Source: an uncultured Collinsella sp. (GTDB lineage: Bacteria; Actinomycetota; Coriobacteriia; Coriobacteriales; Coriobacteriaceae). Taken from it: 64,000 bases of DNA. The stretch spans positions 30,260 through 94,259 of the forward strand of contig UQHS01000008.1 of the NCBI GenBank assembly GCA_900540845.1, in the 5' to 3' direction. Below the pieces are notes generated by a model. The model was given only the letters and a program-made list of their open reading frames with translations, made no database searches and had not been told where the DNA came from. Position numbers and translations under genes: made by a program. Position 1 is the first letter of the stretch; every line of letters starts with the position of its first letter. Positions 9,261-22,285 of this stretch are shown piece after piece.

Positions 9261-9428
9261 ATGCGTAATCCGTATCAGGTCGATTGGTATGCCGAAAACG
9301 AAGAGGACGCCCCTCGCGGTGTACGCGGCACCATCTCTCGCATGAAGGGCATGGTCGGCTGCCTGTTCGCGATGGCGGCTCTCTTTTTGGGGACGATCTA
9401 CGTGCTGTGGAGAGCCTCGGGTCGCTAG
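9261..9428 (+). CDS. Small single-helix membrane protein
   Basis: A 55-residue frame starting MRNPYQVDWYAENEE. It has an acidic and basic N-terminal half, then one hydrophobic helix (GCLFAMAALFLGTIYVLW, about residues 34-51) and a short RASGR tail. AAGGAGG lies ten bases before the ATG, supporting translation. It stands alone between the divergent TerB cassette and the hydratase gene. No family recognised; predicted topology is one membrane span. Confidence 0.65.
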   Translation: MRNPYQVDWYAENEEDAPRGVRGTISRMKGMVGCLFAMAALFLGTIYVLWRASGR

Positions 9429-9579
9429 GGCGGGCATCGTCGCCGTTTCGTGGCTCGTGACGGTTGCCGTGATGTTCCGCTATACTGTCGCAAGCTAAAG
9501 TGACGGGGCGTTCCCCGCGGGTGTGTCGGCGCGCAAGATGCGGAGCCGCGCGCCCATACGACCAGGATGGAGCAGGCTC

Positions 9580-11907
9580 ATGGCAGAACCTATCACCTTG
9601 TATACCGGCGGCGTGTACCTCGTGGATGGCGAGACGATCGTTCCCGAGGAAAACGTGTGCGAGTTCATCGATCCCACGCTGGAGATTCCCAGCCCCGATG
9701 TCGCCCGCGAGGGCACCATCGCGTACGGCATTTTGGCCGAGCACAACACGAGCGGCAACATGGAACACCTGCGCTTGCGCTTCGATGCGCTCGCCAGCCA
9801 CGACATCACGTACGTGGGCGTGATCCAAACGGCCAAGGCCTCGGGCATGACCGAGTTTCCCGTGCCCTACGTGCTCACCAACTGCCACAACACGCTGTGC
9901 GCGGTGGGCGGCACCATCAATGAGGACGACCACGTCTTTGGCCTGTCCGCCGCCAAAAAGTACGGCGGCATCTTCGTCCCGCCGCACATCGCGGTCATCC
10001 ACCAGTACATGCGCGAGATGCAGGCCGGTTGCGGCAAGATGATCCTCGGCACCGACTCCCACACCCGCTACGGCGCGCTGGGCACCATGGCCATCGGCGA
10101 GGGCGGCGGCGAGCTGGTCAAGCAGCTCCTGTGCGATACGTATGACGTGGCCTACCCCCGCGTCGTCGCCGTATACCTCAAGGGCGCCCCGCGTCCCGGT
10201 GTGGGCCCGCAGGACATCGCGCTCGCCATCATCCGCGCCGTCTTTGCGAGCGGATACGTCAAGAACGCTGTGATGGAGTTCGTGGGGCCCGGCGTGTCGA
10301 GCATGCCCACCGACTATCGCAACGGCGTGGACGTCATGACGACCGAGACCACATGCCTCAGCTCCATCTGGCGCACCGATGAGGACACGCGCGCTTTCTT
10401 GGCCGAGCATGGCCGCGCGGCGGATTATCGCGAGCTCAAGCCCACGGCTGTCGCCTATTACGACGGTTGCGTCGAGGTGGATCTGGCCGCGGTCGAGCCC
10501 ATGATCGCCCTGCCGTTCCACCCGTCCAACGCCTACACCATCGATGAGCTCAACGGCAACTTGGAGGACATCCTGCATGAGGTCGAGCTGCGCGCGGCGG
10601 AAGTCGGCGGCGGCCGCGCCTCGCTGTCCCTGCTGGACAAGATCCGCCCGGACGGGCGCCTGCAGGTCCAGCAGGGCGTCATCGCGGGGTGCTCGGGCGG
10701 CAATTTCACGAACGTGATGCAGGCGGCCCGCGCCCTCAAGGGCAAGACGTGCGGCAACGGCGAGTTCGCGCTCTCGGTGTATCCGAGCTCCCAGCCGGTG
10801 TTCTTGGAGCTGGCGAGCAACGGTGCCGCGTTTGACCTGATGCAGGCGGGCGCGATCGTGCGCACGGCGTTCTGCGGCCCGTGCTTCGGCGCGGGCGACA
10901 CGCCTGCCAACAACGGGCTGTCGATTCGTCACACCACCCGCAACTTCCCCAATCGAGAGGGCTCCAAGCCGGGCGCGGGGCAGCTCACGGGCGTCGCCCT
11001 CATGGACGCGCGCTCCATCGCGGCAACAGCCGCGGCGGGCGGCGTGCTCACGGCCGCGACCGAGCTGCCTGCACAGACGTGGGACGAGCAGGTGGCGTAT
11101 CGCTTTGACACGAGCGCCTACGAGCACCGCGTGTATAACGGGTTCGGGCGCGGTGAGGCCGCGCGCGAGCTGGTGTACGGCCCCAACATCAAGGACTGGC
11201 CCGAGATGGAGCCACTTGCCGAGAACATTCTGCTGCGCGTCGCCTCCAAGATCATGGACGACGTGACGACGACCGACGAGCTCATCCCCTCCGGAGAGAC
11301 GAGCTCCTACCGCTCCAACCCGCTCGGATTGGCCGAGTTCACGCTCAGCCGCCGCGACCCCGAGTATGTGGGGCGCGCCAAGGCGGTGGCCGAGCTTGAG
11401 CATGAGCGCCTGGGCTTGGCGGGCGACGGCGGCGCCCCCGTGGTGCCCGAGGCGGTTGCCGGCGTGTTCGATGCACTCGAGGCGGCGGGCGCACTCGCGG
11501 GCGTGCAGCCGGCCGAGGTCGAGATCGGCTCGATGATCTATGCGGTCAAGCCGGGCGACGGCTCGGCGCGCGAGCAGGCGGCGAGCTGCCAGCGCGTGCT
11601 CGGCGGCCTTGCCAACATCACGCGCGAGTACGCCACCAAGCGCTACCGCTCCAATGTGATGAACTGGGGCATGGTGCCCTTCCAATTGGCGGGCGAGCCG
11701 ATGTTCGAGGTCGGCGACTACGTCTACGTGCCGGGGATCCGCTCGGCGCTCGACGGCGATATGGGCGACATCCCGGCGTGGGTCGTGCGCACGGCCGGCG
11801 AGGTGGAGAGGATCTCCCTCTACATCGCGGAGATGACTCCCGAAGAGCGCGCCATCGTCAAGGCGGGCTGCCTCATCAACTACAACCGCGACCGCGTGAG
11901 GGAATAG
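9580..11907 (+). CDS. Aconitase-family hydratase (YbhJ-like)
   Basis: A 775-residue member of the aconitase superfamily, closest in layout to the uncharacterised E. coli hydratase YbhJ rather than to AcnA/AcnB. Iron-sulfur ligands are visible as C371 (AGCSGGNF) and C432/C435 (FCGPCFG). The substrate-region motif GTDSHTRYGALG occurs near residue 160, and the swivelling C-terminal domain carries YATKRYRSNVMNWGM. The ATG at 9580 follows GGATGGAGCAGG; an upstream ATG at 9523 would add 19 residues without similarity. The gene stands alone. Members of this group act on hydroxy-acids in anaerobes, but the substrate cannot be read from the sequence. Confidence 0.85.
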   Translation: MAEPITLYTGGVYLVDGETIVPEENVCEFIDPTLEIPSPDVAREGTIAYGILAEHNTSGNMEHLRLRFDALASHDITYVGVIQTAKASGMTEFPVPYVLTNCHNTLCAVGGTINEDDHVFGLSAAKKYGGIFVPPHIAVIHQYMREMQAGCGKMILGTDSHTRYGALGTMAIGEGGGELVKQLLCDTYDVAYPRVVAVYLKGAPRPGVGPQDIALAIIRAVFASGYVKNAVMEFVGPGVSSMPTDYRNGVDVMTTETTCLSSIWRTDEDTRAFLAEHGRAADYRELKPTAVAYYDGCVEVDLAAVEPMIALPFHPSNAYTIDELNGNLEDILHEVELRAAEVGGGRASLSLLDKIRPDGRLQVQQGVIAGCSGGNFTNVMQAARALKGKTCGNGEFALSVYPSSQPVFLELASNGAAFDLMQAGAIVRTAFCGPCFGAGDTPANNGLSIRHTTRNFPNREGSKPGAGQLTGVALMDARSIAATAAAGGVLTAATELPAQTWDEQVAYRFDTSAYEHRVYNGFGRGEAARELVYGPNIKDWPEMEPLAENILLRVASKIMDDVTTTDELIPSGETSSYRSNPLGLAEFTLSRRDPEYVGRAKAVAELEHERLGLAGDGGAPVVPEAVAGVFDALEAAGALAGVQPAEVEIGSMIYAVKPGDGSAREQAASCQRVLGGLANITREYATKRYRSNVMNWGMVPFQLAGEPMFEVGDYVYVPGIRSALDGDMGDIPAWVVRTAGEVERISLYIAEMTPEERAIVKAGCLINYNRDRVRE

Positions 11908-12091
11908 TGCATCGGGAATAGCGCCTCGACGCGAGATGGGGGCGCGCGGGTTTTGGCTGGCAATTGTCGGGTATCGGTGAGATTTGCCCATAATGTGCGC
12001 GTTGCAGGTACCATAGGCGGGTATCGAATAATCCCGATCGCTGGGCATGTTTTCGCCATACGCGCGTCCCGCTCGGAAAGGAATCTCGAAG

Positions 12092-12997
12092 ATGAAGGCT
12101 ATCATCCCCGCCGCCGGCCTCGGCACCCGCTTCCTGCCCGCCACCAAGTGCACCCCCAAGGAGATGCTGCCGGTCCTCGACAAGCCGGTCATCCAGTACG
12201 TGGTGGAGGAGGCCCTCGACCCCGAGGAGGTCGACGGCGCCATCATCGTGACGAGCCCCGGCAAGCCCGAGCTGCTCAGCTACTTCCAGCCCGACCGCTC
12301 GCTCGAGACCCTCTTGCGCGAGCGCGGCAAGGCCGGCTACGCCAACGCCGTCGCCCACGCCGGCAACATGCCCGTGGACTTCCGCTATCAGTATGAGCCG
12401 CGCGGCCTCGGCCACGCCATCCGCTCCGCCGCCGACGCCTGCGCCGGCGAGCCCTTCCTGGTCCTTCTGGGCGACTACGTCGTCCCGGCCAAGGACATCT
12501 GCGACAAGATGCTCGAGGTCTCGAAGGCCCACGGCGGCGCCAGCGTGATCGCCGTCGCCCCGTGCGCACCCGAGCAGGTCGACCGCTACGGCGTCATCGC
12601 CGGCGACTTCGTCGGCACGCTCGAGGGCTATGAGGGCGCGGGGGAGACCGAGCCCGGCGCGGTGTGGCGCATCGGCGGCCTGGTGGAGAAGCCGAGCCCC
12701 GAGGCGGCCCCCTCGAACCTCTACATCGTCGGCCGCTACCTGCTCTCGCCGCTCGTCATGGAGCTGCTGGCCAACCAGCAGCCCGGCAAGGGCAACGAGA
12801 TCCAGCTGACCGACGCCATGGCGCGCAGCCTGGACCGCGAGGCCATGTACGCCGTCGTCATCGACCCGCTCTCCGGCTACGACACCGGCACCCCGTCCGG
12901 CTGGATCGCCACCAACGCCCTCATGGCCGCGTCCGACCCGCGCTTCGCGGGCGAGTTCTGGGCCGCCATCGACGAGCGCGGCGGGCTTGAGCGCTAG
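12092..12997 (+). CDS. galU: UTP-glucose-1-phosphate uridylyltransferase
   Basis: A 301-residue nucleotidyltransferase that makes UDP-glucose from UTP and glucose-1-phosphate for wall polymers, glycolipids and galactose use. Motifs: GLGTRFLPATK (nucleotide loop, residues 9-19), KEMLPVLDKPVIQY, and RGLGHAI followed by LLGDYVV in place of the usual LLPDD. The C-terminal YDTGTPSGWIATN matches the GalU ending. Length is normal for the family. The ATG at 12092 follows GGAAAGGA. Third-position GC is extreme, as expected for a highly expressed gene in this genome. It is monocistronic, closed by the hairpin at 13036-13074. Confidence 0.95.
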   Translation: MKAIIPAAGLGTRFLPATKCTPKEMLPVLDKPVIQYVVEEALDPEEVDGAIIVTSPGKPELLSYFQPDRSLETLLRERGKAGYANAVAHAGNMPVDFRYQYEPRGLGHAIRSAADACAGEPFLVLLGDYVVPAKDICDKMLEVSKAHGGASVIAVAPCAPEQVDRYGVIAGDFVGTLEGYEGAGETEPGAVWRIGGLVEKPSPEAAPSNLYIVGRYLLSPLVMELLANQQPGKGNEIQLTDAMARSLDREAMYAVVIDPLSGYDTGTPSGWIATNALMAASDPRFAGEFWAAIDERGGLER

Positions 12998-13035
12998 TCG
13001 ACCTGGGAGGCTTGCCCCTTCATCCAAAACACATG

Positions 13036-13074
13036 AACACCTGTTCGATGCATGCGCGTTGAACAGGTGTTTTT
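13036..13074 (+). terminator. Rho-independent terminator after galU
   Basis: An 11-bp perfect stem (AACACCTGTTC at 13036-13046, GAACAGGTGTT at 13061-13071) with a 14-nt loop runs into TTTTTT C. It ends galU transcription before rpoB. Confidence 0.85.
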
Positions 13075-13124
13075 CTATCAAAAAACTTTGCTAGTCCAAA
13101 ATGTCTCATGAGTCAAGCCTTTTC

Positions 13125-13152
13125 TTGCTCAACGGCCGCCACCTGATAAACT
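13125..13152 (+). promoter_or_regulatory. Putative rpoBC promoter
   Basis: A -35-like TTGCTC (13125-13130) is followed after 16 bases by TAAACT (13147-13152), with TGA just before it giving an extended -10. It lies between the galU terminator and rpoB, leaving a leader of roughly 150 bases that contains the REP-like repeat. Confidence 0.5.
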
Positions 13153-13217
13153 AGTAGGTTGCCTTACCTGGCGAAGCTATGCCTGTAGCTCATGGATGCG
13201 CGAGAGCGGGAAGACGG

Positions 13218-13241
13218 ATGTGCAATTTTGCACCCGTCCCC
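13218..13241 (+). repeat. 24-bp REP-like repeat, copy 1 (in the rpoB leader)
   Basis: Begins ATGTGCAATTTTGCAC and ends CCCGTCCCC; the first part is itself a near-palindrome (GTGCAA/TTGCAC). An exact inverted copy lies beyond rpoC at 21371-21394. If rpoBC is transcribed from the promoter at 13125 this copy is in the leader RNA. Confidence 0.8.
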
Positions 13242-13314
13242 GTATTACACATCAGGAGCGAAGGGGAGAGCGATGTCGGATCAACCGCCTTTCCCAAGAA
13301 GGAGGAAACACCTG

Positions 13315-16300
13315 GTGCCGAAAGCAAAAGCGACCAAGACCGTGACCGCCACCGAGCGCACACGCGTCAACTTCGGGAAGATCCCGGAGACAATGGAGCT
13401 GCCGAACCTCATCTCCGTGCAGAAGGAGAGCTTCGAGCGCTTCAAGGACGAGGGTCTGCGCGACGCCTTTAGGGAGTCCAGCCCCATCCAGAGCCAGAAC
13501 CACCAGCTCGAGGTGACCTTTGGCCACCACCAGTTCGGTGACCCGTCCCACTCCGTGGACGAGTGCCGCGAGAAGGACATGACCTACCAGGCCCCGCTGC
13601 TCACCGAGGTCCGTCTCACCAACAAGGAGACGGGCGAGATCAAGGAGCAACTCGTCTTCATGGGCGACTTCCCCATGATGACCGACCAGGGCACCTTCAT
13701 CATCAACGGCACCGAACGCATCGTCGTCTCCCAGCTCGTTCGTTCCCCAGGCGTGTACTACAGCTCCGAGATGGACGGCGGCAAGCAGGTCTACAAGGCC
13801 CAGATCATCCCCGCCCGCGGCGCCTGGCTCGAGTTCGAGGTCGACAAGCGCGATCAGCTCGTGGTCTCCATCGACCGCAAGCGCAAGCAGTCCGCCACCA
13901 TGTTCCTGCGCGCTCTGGGCATCGCCGTCACCAACGACGACATCTATGAGCTCATCGGTGATTCCGATGTCGTGAAGCGCACCATCGAGCGCGACACCGC
14001 CCTCACTCGCGAGGACGCCCTCATCGAGATCTACCGCCGTCTGCGCCCCGGCGAGCCGCCGACCGTCGACGCCTCCCGCAGCCTGCTCGAGGGCCTGCTG
14101 TTCAACCCGCAGCGCTACGACCTCGCCCGCGTGGGCCGCTACAAGGTCAACAAGAAGCTCGGCCTTACCACCGAGGAGGAGGTCGCCGTCCTCACCGACG
14201 AGGACATCATCGCGACCCTGCGCTACCTGCTGTCCCTGGCCGCCGGTGAGCCCGGTTTCAAGGTCGACGACATCGACCACTTCGGCAACCGTCGCATCCG
14301 CACCGTCGGCGAGCTCGTCGCCAACCAGTTCCGCATCGGCATGAGCCGCATGGAGCGCGTCGTCCGCGAGCGCATGAGCTCCCAGGACATCGATGAGATC
14401 ACTCCCCAGAGCCTCATCAACATCCGCCCGATCGTCGCCTCCATCAAGGAGTTTTTCGGCTCCAGCCAGCTCTCCCAGTTCATGGACCAGTCCAACCCGC
14501 TCACGGGCCTTTCGCACAAGCGCACCCTCTCCGCGCTCGGCCCCGGCGGCCTTGCCGGTCACAAGTCCGGCTCCAGCCGCCGCACCAACGTGCCGACGGC
14601 CGTCCGCGACGTCCACAACTCGCACTACTCCCGCATGTGCCCGATCGAGACCCCCGAAGGCCCCAACATCGGCCTTATCGGTCGTCTCGCGCTCTATGCG
14701 CGCGTGAACGAGTACGGCTTCATTGAGGCTCCGTACCGTCGCGTCGAGAACGGCGTCGCCACCGACCAGATCGACTGGATGACCGCCGATGAGGAAGAAA
14801 ACCACATCATCGCCCCGGCCAACACCCCGATCGATCCCAAGACCGGCGAGCTCGTGACCGTCGACGCCGATGGCAACCTCGTGCGCCCGCACACCGTCGT
14901 CGCCCGTACCCGCGACTTCGACGGCTCCTTCGGTGCCCCCGCCGACGTCCCGGTCGAGGACGTCGACTACATGGACGTCTCCCCGCGTCAGATGCTCTCC
15001 GTCGCGGCCACCCTCATTCCGTTCCTCGAGCACGACGACGCCAAGCGTACCCTCATGGGCGCGAACATGCAGCGTCAGGCCGTGCCGCTGGTTCACCCGG
15101 TCGCTCCCTACATCGGCACCGGCATGGAGGCCCGCGCCGCCATCGACTCCGGCGAGGTCACCCTGGCCCGTCACGCCGGCGAGGTCATCTACGCCGACGC
15201 CGCCAAGATCACGGTGAAGACCGCCGAGGGCATGGACACCTACAAGCTGCCCAAGTACCAGCGCTCCAACCAGTCAACCTGCATCAACCACCGTCCGCTC
15301 GTGCGCGTCGGCCAGCAGGTCGTCGAGGGCCAGCCGCTTGCCGACGGTCCTTCGACCGACCACGGCGAACTCGCGCTCGGCCAGAACCTCACCGTGGCCT
15401 ACATGCCGTGGGAGGGCTTCAACTACGAGGACGGCATCATCGTCTCCGAGCGCCTCGTCTCCGAGGACCTGCTCACCACGATCAACATCTCCCGCTATGA
15501 GCTCGACGCCCGCGACACCAAGCTGGGCCCCGAGGAGATCACGCGCGAGATCCCGAACCTGTCCGAGGACATGCTCGCCAACCTCGACGAGGACGGCATC
15601 ATCCGCATCGGCGCCGAGGTCAAGGCCGGTGACATCCTGGTCGGCAAGGTCTCGCCCAAGGGCGAGAGCGCTCTGACCGCCGAGGAGCGCCTGCTGCGCG
15701 CCATCTTCGGCACCAAGGCTCACGATGTCCGCGACACCTCCCTCAAGATGCCCCACGGCGCCGAGGGCCGCGTCATCGACGTCGTCCGCTTCAGCCGCGA
15801 GAACGGCGACGACCTCGCCCCGGGCGTCAACGAGCAGGTGCGCGTCTACGTCGCCCAGCGCCGTAAGATCCAGCAGGGCGACAAGATCGCCGGTCGCCAC
15901 GGCAACAAGGGTGTTATCTGCGAGGTCCTGCCTGTTGAGGACATGCCTTACATGTCCGACGGCACCCCGGTCGACGTCATCCTGAACCCGCTGGGCGTCC
16001 CCTCCCGTATGAACGTCGGCCAGCTGCTCGAGTGCCACCTCGGCTGGGCCGCCGCCTGCGGTTGGGACACCGAGTCCGCCGACTCCGACACCTATGTCCC
16101 CGGCCCGTTCTTCGTCTCCACGCCCGTCTTCGACGGTGCCCACGAGGACGAGATCGCTGAGGTCATCCGTCGCGCCAACAAGAACATGGTGAACCTGGCC
16201 ACGGAGCGTTTCGGCGAGCACATGAACCCGGCGTTCGTGACCCAGCTCGACGAGCGCGGCAAGACCGTCCTGTACGACGGCCGCTCCGGTGAGCAGTTCC

Positions 16301-16815
16301 GCGAGCCCATCACCGTGGGTACGTCCTACATCCTGAAGCTCGGCCACATGGTCGACGACAAGATCCACGCTCGCTCGACGGGCCCCTACAGCCTCGTTAC
16401 CCAGCAGCCGCTGGGCGGTAAGGCTCAGTTCGGCGGCCAGCGCTTCGGTGAGATGGAGGTCTGGGCGCTCTACGCGTACGGCGCCTCCAACGTGCTTCAG
16501 GAGATCCTCACGGTCAAGTCCGACGACACCGTCGGCCGCGTCAAGACCTACGAGGCCATCACCAAGGGCGAGAACGTCCCCATGGCCGGCATCCCCGAGT
16601 CCTTCAAGGTTCTCGTCAAGGAGATCCGTTCGCTGGCGCTCGACATCGAGCCGATGAAGGACGCCGAGCCCGAGCTGCCCCAGGCCGCAGTTGCCGCCGA
16701 GGACGCCGAGCTCGATGCGAACGACCTGCCCTCCATCGATGAGGCCGACACCTCCGCCGACGCGGCAGATGCCCTCCTCGAGGAGATCGCCGCCACCACC
16801 ACCGATAAGGAGTAG
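13315..16815 (+). CDS. rpoB: DNA-directed RNA polymerase subunit beta
   Basis: Catalytic beta subunit, about 1166 residues. The rifampicin-pocket region reads SSQLSQFMDQSNPLTG then LSHKRTLSALGPGG, and the usual GDKIAGRHGNKGV and SLVTQQPLGGKAQFGGQRFGEMEVWAL blocks are intact in part or whole. The GTG at 13315 is preferred because AAGGAGG (13299-13305) sits nine bases upstream and RpoB similarity begins about there; an ATG at 13273 with GGGGAG upstream would add 14 residues, and one at 13192 adds 41. The C-terminus is an acidic Ala/Asp/Glu tail of about 45 residues. Threonine replaces the arginine equivalent to E. coli R529 (residue 404). It is followed after six bases by rpoC. Confidence 0.97.
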   Translation: MPKAKATKTVTATERTRVNFGKIPETMELPNLISVQKESFERFKDEGLRDAFRESSPIQSQNHQLEVTFGHHQFGDPSHSVDECREKDMTYQAPLLTEVRLTNKETGEIKEQLVFMGDFPMMTDQGTFIINGTERIVVSQLVRSPGVYYSSEMDGGKQVYKAQIIPARGAWLEFEVDKRDQLVVSIDRKRKQSATMFLRALGIAVTNDDIYELIGDSDVVKRTIERDTALTREDALIEIYRRLRPGEPPTVDASRSLLEGLLFNPQRYDLARVGRYKVNKKLGLTTEEEVAVLTDEDIIATLRYLLSLAAGEPGFKVDDIDHFGNRRIRTVGELVANQFRIGMSRMERVVRERMSSQDIDEITPQSLINIRPIVASIKEFFGSSQLSQFMDQSNPLTGLSHKRTLSALGPGGLAGHKSGSSRRTNVPTAVRDVHNSHYSRMCPIETPEGPNIGLIGRLALYARVNEYGFIEAPYRRVENGVATDQIDWMTADEEENHIIAPANTPIDPKTGELVTVDADGNLVRPHTVVARTRDFDGSFGAPADVPVEDVDYMDVSPRQMLSVAATLIPFLEHDDAKRTLMGANMQRQAVPLVHPVAPYIGTGMEARAAIDSGEVTLARHAGEVIYADAAKITVKTAEGMDTYKLPKYQRSNQSTCINHRPLVRVGQQVVEGQPLADGPSTDHGELALGQNLTVAYMPWEGFNYEDGIIVSERLVSEDLLTTINISRYELDARDTKLGPEEITREIPNLSEDMLANLDEDGIIRIGAEVKAGDILVGKVSPKGESALTAEERLLRAIFGTKAHDVRDTSLKMPHGAEGRVIDVVRFSRENGDDLAPGVNEQVRVYVAQRRKIQQGDKIAGRHGNKGVICEVLPVEDMPYMSDGTPVDVILNPLGVPSRMNVGQLLECHLGWAAACGWDTESADSDTYVPGPFFVSTPVFDGAHEDEIAEVIRRANKNMVNLATERFGEHMNPAFVTQLDERGKTVLYDGRSGEQFREPITVGTSYILKLGHMVDDKIHARSTGPYSLVTQQPLGGKAQFGGQRFGEMEVWALYAYGASNVLQEILTVKSDDTVGRVKTYEAITKGENVPMAGIPESFKVLVKEIRSLALDIEPMKDAEPELPQAAVAAEDAELDANDLPSIDEADTSADAADALLEEIAATTTDKE

Positions 16816-16821
16816 TTGACT

Positions 16822-21294
<4,473 letters not shown>

Positions 21295-21321
21295 TCTTCC
21301 TGCCGGTCTCATGACCTAATG

Positions 21322-21357
21322 GGCCCGCCTTCCCCGCGAGGGGAGGGCGGGCCTTTT
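21322..21357 (+). terminator. Rho-independent terminator of rpoBC
   Basis: A 14-bp stem (21322-21335 with 21340-21353, one G-U pair) closed by a GCGA tetraloop and followed by TTTT, 28 bases after the rpoC stop. Confidence 0.9.
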
Positions 21358-21370
21358 GCATGTGCAATCT

Positions 21371-21394
21371 GGGGACGGGTGCAAAATTGCACAT
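21371..21394 (-). repeat. 24-bp REP-like repeat, copy 2 (inverted, after rpoC)
   Basis: Exact reverse complement of 13218-13241. Its ATTGCACAT end also pairs with ATGTGCAAT at 21360-21368, so the RNA could fold locally just behind the rpoBC terminator. Confidence 0.8.
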
Positions 21395-21535
21395 TGCTGT
21401 GCCACGCCGTGCCGCCGGACCATGGCATGTTACCTGTCATGAGGGCCGTCGCTTCCGACACGTGGCCACGAAAGGTAGCACAGCTGGAAAAACTTCAGCG
21501 AGTCGCAATGTTTTGTGAGTTGTGCTACCGATTGC

Positions 21536-21634
21536 GCCCTGCTGCGGGGAACTCGCTCGGGGAGCGGTTCGGCCCTGCAGCGGGCCTCTCGCTCGGGGGC
21601 ACATCGGCCCTACGCCGGGCCCACCTCGGTATCG
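21536..21634. repeat. Imperfect tandem repeat, three units of about 35 bp
   Basis: Units begin GCCCT at 21536, 21572 and 21607 and share a GCGGG...CTCGCTCGGGG core; the third is shorter and more diverged. Non-coding. Confidence 0.6.
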
Positions 21635-21717
21635 TTTTGGCTTGCCGCAGCAGGCCTTAACGCCCAAGCAACGAGCACCACTATCCAACAATGTGGAGAC
21701 TCTGCGGAATATGCTCA

Positions 21718-21734
21718 AAAATAGGAAACGCCCG
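21718..21734 (+). repeat. 17-bp shared element, copy upstream of the str operon
   Basis: AAATAGGAAACGCCCGG, followed three bases later by CGTGGT. The same 17 bases and the trailing CGTGGT occur before rplB (44750-44766). Here it ends 13 bases before the -35 of the rpsL promoter. Confidence 0.7.
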
Positions 21735-21747
21735 GGCGCGTGGTCTG

Positions 21748-21776
21748 TTGACCGCCCAGATATGCGCGCGTATCAT
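21748..21776 (+). promoter_or_regulatory. Promoter of the str operon
   Basis: TTGACC (21748-21753), 17-bp spacer, TATCAT (21771-21776). This near-consensus pair lies about 95 bases before the rpsL start and is the best promoter-like sequence of the window. Confidence 0.7.
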
Positions 21777-21869
21777 AGCGAACTGCGTGTTTTGTGGACG
21801 GATGCTGACGTCCCTTAATATGCCGTTGCACATGGAATGGAAGCTGGATATTTCGAGAAGGAGTACGCT

Positions 21870-22241
21870 TTGCCTACTATCAACCAGCTGGTTCGCCAGG
21901 GCCGTCGCTCGGTCCCCAAGAAGTCCAAGAACGCCGCTCTCAAGAGCAACTCTCAGAAGCGCGGTGTGTGCACCCGCGTGTTCACCACCTCTCCTAAGAA
22001 GCCGAACTCCGCTCTTCGCAAGGTTGCCCGTGTGCGCCTCGTGAACGGCATCGAGGTCACCGCTTATATCCCCGGTGAGGGTCACAACCTGCAGGAGCAC
22101 TCCATCGTGCTCGTCCGCGGCGGCCGCGTTCGCGACCTGCCCGGTGTGCGTTACCACATCATCCGCGGCTGCTACGACTGCGCCCCGGTTGCCAACCGCA
22201 AGCAGGCTCGTTCCCACTACGGCGCCAAGCGCCCGAAGTAG
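21870..22241 (+). CDS. rpsL: 30S ribosomal protein S12
   Basis: 123 residues, PTINQLVRQGRR at the start. Decoding-centre protein of the small subunit; the streptomycin-related loop PKKPNSALRKVARVR is wild type. The segment RGCYDCAPVANRKQ replaces the common RGALDCSGVKDRKQ, a lineage variation next to the second streptomycin-resistance loop. The start is a TTG at 21870 with AAGGAG six bases upstream; an ATG at 21837 would add 11 residues and has no site. First gene of rpsL-rpsG-fusA-rpsJ. Confidence 0.96.
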   Translation: MPTINQLVRQGRRSVPKKSKNAALKSNSQKRGVCTRVFTTSPKKPNSALRKVARVRLVNGIEVTAYIPGEGHNLQEHSIVLVRGGRVRDLPGVRYHIIRGCYDCAPVANRKQARSHYGAKRPK

Positions 22242-22285
22242 TCTCGCGAGTAGACCCGATCATATTCAGATAGAGGAGATATAAC

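Larger units (their letters stand above)
12998..13314. other. galU-rpoB intergenic region
   Basis: A 317-bp gap without a gene. It holds the galU terminator, a promoter for rpoBC and one copy of a 24-bp REP-like repeat, each listed separately. An in-frame ATG at 13192 would extend rpoB by 41 residues, but this stretch shows no RpoB similarity. Confidence 0.7.
21358..21747. other. Non-coding gap between rpoC terminator and rpsL promoter
   Basis: About 390 bp with no convincing gene. It holds the second REP-like repeat (21371-21394), a 9-bp inverted repeat GGTAGCACA/TGTGCTACC (21474-21482 and 21521-21529), an imperfect triple repeat (21536-21634) and one copy of a 17-bp element shared with the rplB leader. 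Open frames crossing it show no family similarity or start signals. Confidence 0.6.

Noticed and set aside
9175..12264. 1029-residue minus-strand frame over the hydratase and galU genes
   Set aside because: Antisense shadow of two recognised proteins.
13035..13046. GAACACCTGTTC as a second LexA box, upstream of rpoB
   Set aside because: It is the left arm of the galU terminator stem with a T-run behind it, which explains the palindrome better; it also shows how easily GAAC-N4-GTTC arises here.
21319..21818. Small protein-coding genes in the rpoC-rpsL gap
   Set aside because: The frames have no start signals, include repeats and terminator stems, and look like nothing known.
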